Positions 59,901 through 64,000 of a stretch of DNA of 64,000 bases are shown piece after piece. How positions within the stretch are numbered: the stretch's first letter is position 1; each line of letters opens with the position of its first letter. Location: the NCBI RefSeq assembly GCF_023856365.1, contig NC_064548.1, forward strand, positions 16,165,642 through 16,229,641, written 5' to 3'. Both the position numbers and the translations under genes were made by a program. Below the pieces are notes generated by a model, which ran no database searches, was not told the origin of the DNA, and saw only the letters and a program-made list of their open reading frames with translations. Origin of the DNA: Brienomyrus brachyistius (lineage: Eukaryota > Chordata > Actinopteri > Osteoglossiformes > Mormyridae).

Positions 59901-62016
59901 CACCCCCCCTCTCTGGAGGACTGCTTTATTTCTGTTTATTTATTCTTTTTTTATTTATTTCCTCAAGAGAGGGAGAGGGAGAGAGAGGGGGACAGAAGGA
60001 CGAAAACAGAGAAGGGAAATAGAGAGGGAGGGAGGGAAAAGAAAAAAAAAAGGAAAAGAAGAAAGAAAACCACAGATAATCTGCTACAATACCTGCTGAT
60101 GAGAGAAAACAACAACCAACATCTGTACGAATCACAATGAGAATGTTAAGGAGCAACAGCCGATCAAGACAGTGTGTGTCTGTGAGAACCTGTGTGTACA
60201 CCTGTATGTGTCTGTGAGAACCTGTGTGTACACCTGTATGTGTCTGTGAGAACCTGTGTGTACACCTGTATGTGTCTGTGAGAACCTGTTTGTACACCTG
60301 TATGTGTCTGTGAGAACCTGTGTGTACACCTGTATGTGTCTGTGAGTACCTGTGTGTACACCTGTGTGTGTCTGTGAGTACCTGTGTGTACACCTGTATG
60401 TGTCTGTGAGTACCTGTGTGTACACCTGTATGTGTCTGTGAGAACCTGTGTGTACACCTGTATGTGTCTGTGAGAACCTGTTTGTACACCTGTATGTGTC
60501 TGTGAGAACCTGTGTGTACACCTGTATGTGTCTGTGAGTACCTGTGTGTACACCTGTGTGTGTCTGTGAGAACCTGTTTGTACCCCTGTGTGCACACCTG
60601 TGTATGTGAGCGCGCTGGTGTTCAAAAGGTTACTCCATGTAAATGTCTAGTAGTGTGTGTGGGGAGCCTTATGTTTCCTTATGTTTAATACATACTTATC
60701 CTTATGTTTAATACATTCGGTTAGCTGAGCATGCCACATGCAAGTGTTTTGGTAAATCAGGGAACAGATGAGCACTGAAGTGGTGGTGAAGAAATGGTCA
60801 GTTCAGCAGCCATAACATTTTTTGAAAGAGGAGATATCCTGGACAAAGATGGTAAAATAGACATTGGTGTTATGGTGATACTTTTTGCAGTTTTAAGTTG
60901 CACACGTTTATTAAATATAAGGATGTGCCGAATTCATATTGATGACTAATATTTTAGGGGTACTGTACCTGTCACTCCCCCTGTTTCACAAAACTGACAA
61001 AACAAATAGAAAGTTTTTTAACTAACATTACGTCTAGCTAGCAATTTAAGTCACGGTGTGGATGTGGATGTGGATGCGCACCATAGACCGACAGCCCACA
61101 CAGCTGCTAAGTAACAAGGTACGCATTCATATTTCTACTACCAATCAAATAGAAGTATGGACATGGCCAATCGTCGCTGTTTTACCCGCTTTTAACCGTT
61201 TACGGACAGGTTTGGATTTATAAACATAACCAGAAAGGGGAAAGAATAGTGGTAGAAGAAAACCAAGTGAGATTTTATTTGAAACTAAAAAAAAAATCTG
61301 GGGCAATTCATGTTCTGGGAAAGAATATTAATTTCCAGGACTGTTGCTCAAAAATGAGAACACCGGAACGGGTGTACTGCTAAACGGTTTACCAGATTGT
61401 GGACATCAAGTTAACATCCAAATAGTACCAAAATTCCAGAGCTCGGACAAATGTTTACGACCGTTATCTAAAGCCCTGGTGATTCTTGCGCGTGCGCTAT
61501 ATGAATACGAATATACTGTGACAGCCCTACCCACAATGCACTGTAAACTTCATACATTTGCTAATAAATCATTTGAATAGCAAAGAATCTTAGTATGAAT
61601 AATCTAAGTCAATCAGTTCAGTTAAAGATCATTCGTTTTAATGTATTTTTCCCCTCAATTTCCCACAGGAATTCTGTGATGAATGGCTTTCCCAAGACAC
61701 AGAGAAGGCAAAGTTTATGAAGAGAATTTTCCAGCACTCTATGAATGAGGCCTACAGCCCGCAAGCTGAAAAGGAGATGTTGGATGGTTTTGGTTTTGTG
61801 TCATGTGATTCCTATGCAATGGCAGCGGCCGTTGATGACTCGTTTGTAACGAAGTATGAGCAGGTTGCAGTTACGGTGGAACTTGCAGGAACGTGCACAC
61901 GAGGAATGATGGTCCTAGACACCCTCGAGCTTCTGAATAAAAAGCACAAGGCTTTCCTTTTAAAGCGTGTGGACATGGACAAGTTCAAAAGTTTGCTGAT
62001 AAATGCACTAAAATGA
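56749..62016 (+). CDS. Inosine-uridine-type nucleoside hydrolase
   Basis: The enzyme would cleave the N-glycosidic bond of ribonucleosides to free base and ribose, using Ca2+. Five coding exons join in phase to 318 residues: 56749-56928, 57509-57688, 58367-58478, 59187-59323 and 61669-62016. Visible hallmarks are the metal-binding DVDCGVDDAQAI (Asp8, 10, 14, 15), GVTCVHGNTTTENV, DGLGDAPDP, VTLVATGPLTNLAL, MGGN (about 152-155) and EFNFVCDPEAA. Where protozoan inosine-uridine hydrolases have catalytic His-Asp, this reads Cys249-Asp250 (SCDSYAMAAA). The family is known in fish and invertebrates but absent from mammals. The start MAKKLLVDVDC is the conservative choice; two in-frame ATGs lie upstream in the same exon. 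AATAAA at 62113-62118 follows the stop. Confidence 0.93.
57509..57688 (+). CDS. Nucleoside hydrolase exon, residues 61-120
   Basis: The acceptor is GGCTTCTGCAG and the donor GTAGGA. Sixty codons in phase 0, including IPVFRGASKPILG and FHGVDGLGDAPDPEAPGLD. Confidence 0.92.
57880..58075 (+). repeat. tRNA-derived SINE
   Basis: It contains a B-box-like TTGGTTCAAATCCCACA at 57914 and ends GACAAAAGCATCCACTAAAT with AATAAATGTAAATGTA, the classic fish SINE tail. Confidence 0.65.
58367..58478 (+). CDS. Nucleoside hydrolase exon, residues 121-158
   Basis: The acceptor is GTCTTCTCAG and the donor GTAAGA. It encodes VTLVATGPLTNLALAVRLD and ends YIMGGNTE, in phase 1. Confidence 0.92.
58565..58880 (+). 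repeat. Diverged (GGAT)n retro-repeat in hydrolase intron
   Basis: It begins TTTGGTGGCTCAGTGGGTGA and has GGTTCAGATCTCAACTC, CTGGGACAGGCTCCAGGC and a (GGAT)n tail, matching the 9091-9428 family. Confidence 0.65.
59187..59323 (+). CDS. Nucleoside hydrolase exon, residues 158-203
   Basis: The acceptor is GTGTCTGCAG and the donor GTGAGC. It encodes RGNTTVCAEFNFVCDPEAAY and ends FTCRHKLPW, in phase 0. Confidence 0.92.
59466..59764. mobile_element. MITE with CAGACGCTCCTCTACT termini, copy 2
   Basis: It has the same termini and interior as 17308-17631, is 299 bp long, and is flanked by TA on both sides, as expected for a Tc1/mariner-type TA target. Confidence 0.88.
60165..60600. repeat. 32-bp minisatellite, about 13-14 copies
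   Basis: The unit is GTGTCTGTGAGAACCTGTGT plus GTACACCTGTAT. A GAACC/GTACC variant runs in a block. The reverse strand gives open frames of up to 223 codons (THRCTHRYSQ-like), which are artefacts. Confidence 0.95.
61669..62016 (+). CDS. Nucleoside hydrolase last exon
   Basis: The acceptor is TTTCCCACAG. It encodes EFCDEWLSQDTEKAKF through SCDSYAMAAAVDD, GTCTRGMMVLDTLEL and LLINALK-stop. It carries the Cys-Asp pair at the position of the catalytic His-Asp of group I enzymes. Confidence 0.93.
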   Translation, partial: EFCDEWLSQDTEKAKFMKRIFQHSMNEAYSPQAEKEMLDGFGFVSCDSYAMAAAVDDSFVTKYEQVAVTVELAGTCTRGMMVLDTLELLNKKHKAFLLKRVDMDKFKSLLINALK

Positions 62017-62112
62017 TGAAACCTTGCAGCTGATAAATCCAATGTATTAACTGACAGTCTTAACTAAATCAGCGGATCAAAGTCTGATGCAACGGTGGCA
62101 TTGAATAATTTT

Positions 62113-62118
62113 AATAAA
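62113..62118 (+). terminator. Polyadenylation signal of nucleoside hydrolase
   Basis: AATAAA 97 nt after the stop, followed by TGTTTTACCTGAGTCTGCAT, a T/G-rich downstream element. Confidence 0.75.
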
Positions 62119-62288
62119 ATACTGATTTTACAGTGTTTTACCTGAGTCTGCATGTGCCACACTTTAATACTGCCAAAAATGTAAAAAAAAAAAAAAAAAA
62201 AAGCAAACACAGGACACAGATTCACACTCAGACACAATCACGTTCAATCAATCATGAATAAATATTAGACAAGTGTTACTATTATAAT

Positions 62289-62294
62289 TTTATT
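62289..62294 (-). terminator. coa5: COA5 polyadenylation signal
   Basis: AATAAA on the minus strand about 95 nt past the stop. It lies about 170 bp from the opposing hydrolase signal, so the two genes converge closely. Confidence 0.65.
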
Positions 62295-62389
62295 AAGCTA
62301 TTTACTAATGAATAAAAAGATCATGTTGCTTTCAAATTGTTTTATATACATTGTTATGTACAATTACACATCCAGTTATTCTCTTCCCA

Positions 62390-62431
62390 TTAGTAACCCT
62401 TTCTGCCCCTGAATCGTGATCTGTTATCCAG
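62390..62431 (-). CDS. coa5: COA5 exon 3
   Basis: The acceptor is TTATTTCCAG. It encodes LDNRSRFRGRKGY and TAA. Confidence 0.95.
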   Translation of the reverse strand: MDNRSRFRGRKGY

Positions 62432-62912
62432 CTGGAAATAAGGAGAGAAAAAAAACGTCATTTTCAGTTTTTTCCCCTCTTTCTTTTTAGGGCTTGCAAT
62501 TGCTGTAAGTTAATGTCTTGGTTTTTCTGGTGGAAATATCCCCCAGCATGAAAACGCGATCCGTGTACCTACCATGGACCTCTTGCATTCGAAGAACGAC
62601 ACCTGCAGACTTTTGCAGTGACCTTCTTTCAAACATTGGCTTGGCTTCTTCCCCTCCTACGGAAAAAAAGTTATCTTAGCCAGGACGTGAAATTAATGAA
62701 AGGCTTGGGAAACAACATTCCACTCATCACGAGTAACCAGCTTTAGTGATTAGTAGAATTAATGTAGTAACATTGCAGCAGTCAGGAAAGCAATTCAACT
62801 ACAGCCGTACCTTGATAACACAGTCGTGCTGAAGGAGACACGTTTTTAAGTCTTCTCTGACACCCGCACACGCTTTGTTATCATCTTCTTTATCTTCGTA
62901 ATATTTGGGCAT
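62390..62912 (-). CDS. coa5: Cytochrome c oxidase assembly factor 5 (COA5)
   Basis: This small protein, likely in the mitochondrial intermembrane space, is needed for complex IV assembly. Three exons join in phase to 75 residues: 62811-62912, 62573-62656 and 62390-62431. The start MPKYYEDKED and the end DNRSRFRGRKGY match mammalian COA5 (74 residues). The twin CX9C pattern is visible: Cys15-Cys25 and Cys48-Cys58, with further Cys at 31 and 42. It is tail to tail with the nucleoside hydrolase. AATAAA on the minus strand at 62294-62289 gives a short 3' UTR. No sign of damage. Confidence 0.96.
62573..62656 (-). CDS. coa5: COA5 exon 2
   Basis: The acceptor is TTTTCCGTAG and the donor GTAGGT. Twenty-eight codons, EGKKPSQCLKEGHCKS to FFECKRSM, with the second CX9C. 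Confidence 0.95.
62811..62912 (-). CDS. coa5: COA5 exon 1
   Basis: It begins at ATG 62912-62910 and ends in phase 0 at a GTACGG donor. Thirty-four codons, with the first CX9C. Confidence 0.95.
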
Positions 62913-63158
62913 TTTGTCAGATTAGAAAAATGAGAATATCTTAATAAATATGATCCTTGTCATGAAACTTCTGAAGCTGTATCCAGCAATCATGCGAACG
63001 TAATGAAAGACTTCTTCGACTGAATTAGTAAATGTCCTTAGCTGTAGGAAACGTGCCTGCTGCCACCTACTGCACTGGAGGTGGAATCAACCTGCCCTCT
63101 CGTTTCACCATTTTGTTTTTCACTGTTTTTTCGGACTCTTTTCAAAACAACATACAAT

Positions 63159-63396
63159 CAGGGTCGCAGGCAGCTATGAGGTCATCGAGGTCCGGACCAA
63201 CGTAATTTTTAGGAGCTAAAAATAATATCTGAAGCCAAATATTCACCTGCATAAAAATAGCGTAACTAACGTTTCACATAACTGATTACTTTAATAAACA
63301 GACAGCCTATGAAGGGGTCGGTATCAATAACGTGATTACGAGACCCACCCCCTTGTACCTGACCTCACTATTTTTAAAACCCTGGCTACGGCCATG
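63159..63396 (-). mobile_element. hAT-type MITE (CAGGGCCGTAGCC), copy 2
   Basis: The ends are CAGGGTCGCAGGCAGC at the left and the inverse of CATGGCCGTAGCCAGGG at the right. They are flanked by CATACAAT (63151-63158) and CACACAAT (63397-63404), a 7-of-8 duplication. It is related to 44004-44291 in reverse orientation. Confidence 0.82.
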
Positions 63397-63855
63397 CACA
63401 CAATAGAGAATAGTGGTTTTCTTCCCCGACTATTCCTATGTTACAATATTTTCATTGCAATATACAGCAGAGAAATCATATAACAGTGCATTCACCTGGT
63501 TATAAAATAAATCTGAATTTCTAACGGTTTTACATCCGTCGCGAAATGCTCCATTCTACATTGATTTAGTGCTGAGCATGTTACTCTCTGTATGTTTACT
63601 TTTTTGCCACCAGAATCCACAACGGGAGACTGTAAGCCACTAAAGCAGTAATGCTCAGACCTTTCCAATTGTATGGTATTTATTTACCCGCTAGAACACA
63701 AGCTGGCATTGCCTTATTTTTATATTTATGTGTAGATTTCTAAACGTTTTACAGAAGTCTTACTACAAAATGTTGGTAAATTAAAGTGAATGATTTATAA
63801 AAATATAGACCTATAGTTCTTTTATATGTGTATAGATTCTTTTTAACTCAAACAG

Positions 63856-63983
63856 AAGTGGAGATTTCAGATCCAGAGACTACAAATCCAAACCAAGATT
63901 TTGTTTCAACCAGCCAGTTACCTTTAAAGAGTCACAGTGACAGAGTGCTCGACTCCAAGTTACAGCAGATTTCATCTGTTCAG
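63856..63983 (+). CDS. Possible coding exon of an unidentified downstream gene
   Basis: A plausible acceptor (TTTTTAACTCAAACAG) precedes an open frame in phase 1: SDPETTNPNQDFVSTSQLPL, then SHSDRVLDSKLQQISSVQ. A possible donor GTGATT lies at 63984, but the frame also stays open to the window end. The protein piece is hydrophilic and I do not recognise it. Confidence 0.3.
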
Positions 63984-64000
63984 GTGATTGAGCTTCAGTG

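Larger units (their letters stand above)
59359..61527. mobile_element. Composite hAT-like insertion filling hydrolase intron 5
   Basis: The termini are TAGGGCTGTCA at 59359 and TGACAGCCC at 61519-61527. They are flanked by TACCCAC (59352-59358 and 61528-61534), a probable duplication. Inside lie the CAGACGCTCC MITE, an AG-rich tract (about 59960-60080) and a 32-bp minisatellite. No transposase is recognised. Confidence 0.65.

Noticed and set aside
59926..60625. Minus-strand frames of up to 223 codons with THRYSQTHTGVH repeats
   Set aside because: Artefact of the 32-bp minisatellite; no codon bias or start context, and it lies in an intron.
63579..63640. A possible 18-nt microexon (AATCCACAACGGGAGACT) between splice-like sites
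   Set aside because: Joining it to the candidate exon at 63856 in the open frame would create a stop codon, so the two cannot work together.

Overview
This window is vertebrate nuclear DNA, almost certainly from a ray-finned (teleost) fish. It has intron-rich genes with GT-AG junctions, CpG-containing promoters, and many interspersed repeats of types common in teleosts: hAT and Tc1-like DNA transposons, MITEs, retro-repeats ending in (GGAT)n, and tRNA-derived SINE tails. No bacterial, CRISPR or phage feature was seen.

Layout: (1) 184-1053, minus strand: the first two coding exons of a plasma-membrane Na+/H+ exchanger of the SLC9A2/SLC9A4 type; the rest lies to the left of the window. (2) 4270-53070, plus strand: a whole INPP4A gene (type I inositol 3,4-bisphosphate 4-phosphatase). 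It has a non-coding first exon with two tiny uORFs, a 25.7-kb intron 1 full of transposons, 21 further exons and two alternative last exons. One last exon encodes a hydrophobic tail (50529-50709) and the other a soluble tail (52938-53070). (3) 56749-62016, plus strand: a six-exon inosine-uridine-type nucleoside hydrolase, a family that mammals lack. (4) 62390-62912, minus strand: COA5, a twin-CX9C cytochrome c oxidase assembly factor, tail to tail with the hydrolase. (5) From about 63856 a possible exon of a further gene runs toward the right edge. INPP4A next to COA5 matches human 2q11.2; an SLC9A2/4 gene directly upstream and a nucleoside hydrolase between INPP4A and COA5 do not.

The genes share no single pathway. 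INPP4A removes the 4-phosphate of PtdIns(3,4)P2, the exchanger moves Na+ and H+ across the membrane, the hydrolase salvages nucleosides, and COA5 supports mitochondrial complex IV assembly.

The points most worth checking are: (a) the exchanger reads Ser-Asp where the family has its Asn-Asp transport motif; (b) INPP4A exon 7 carries two apparent single-base insertions that put a stop at codon 186, either assembly errors or a real lesion; (c) three hAT insertions can be delimited by target-site duplications, one filled by a GC-rich minisatellite and one carrying a nested retro-repeat with its own duplication; (d) a palindromic MITE ends 20 nt before an INPP4A exon; (e) a 34-bp minisatellite appears to have grown out of an interspersed retro-repeat.
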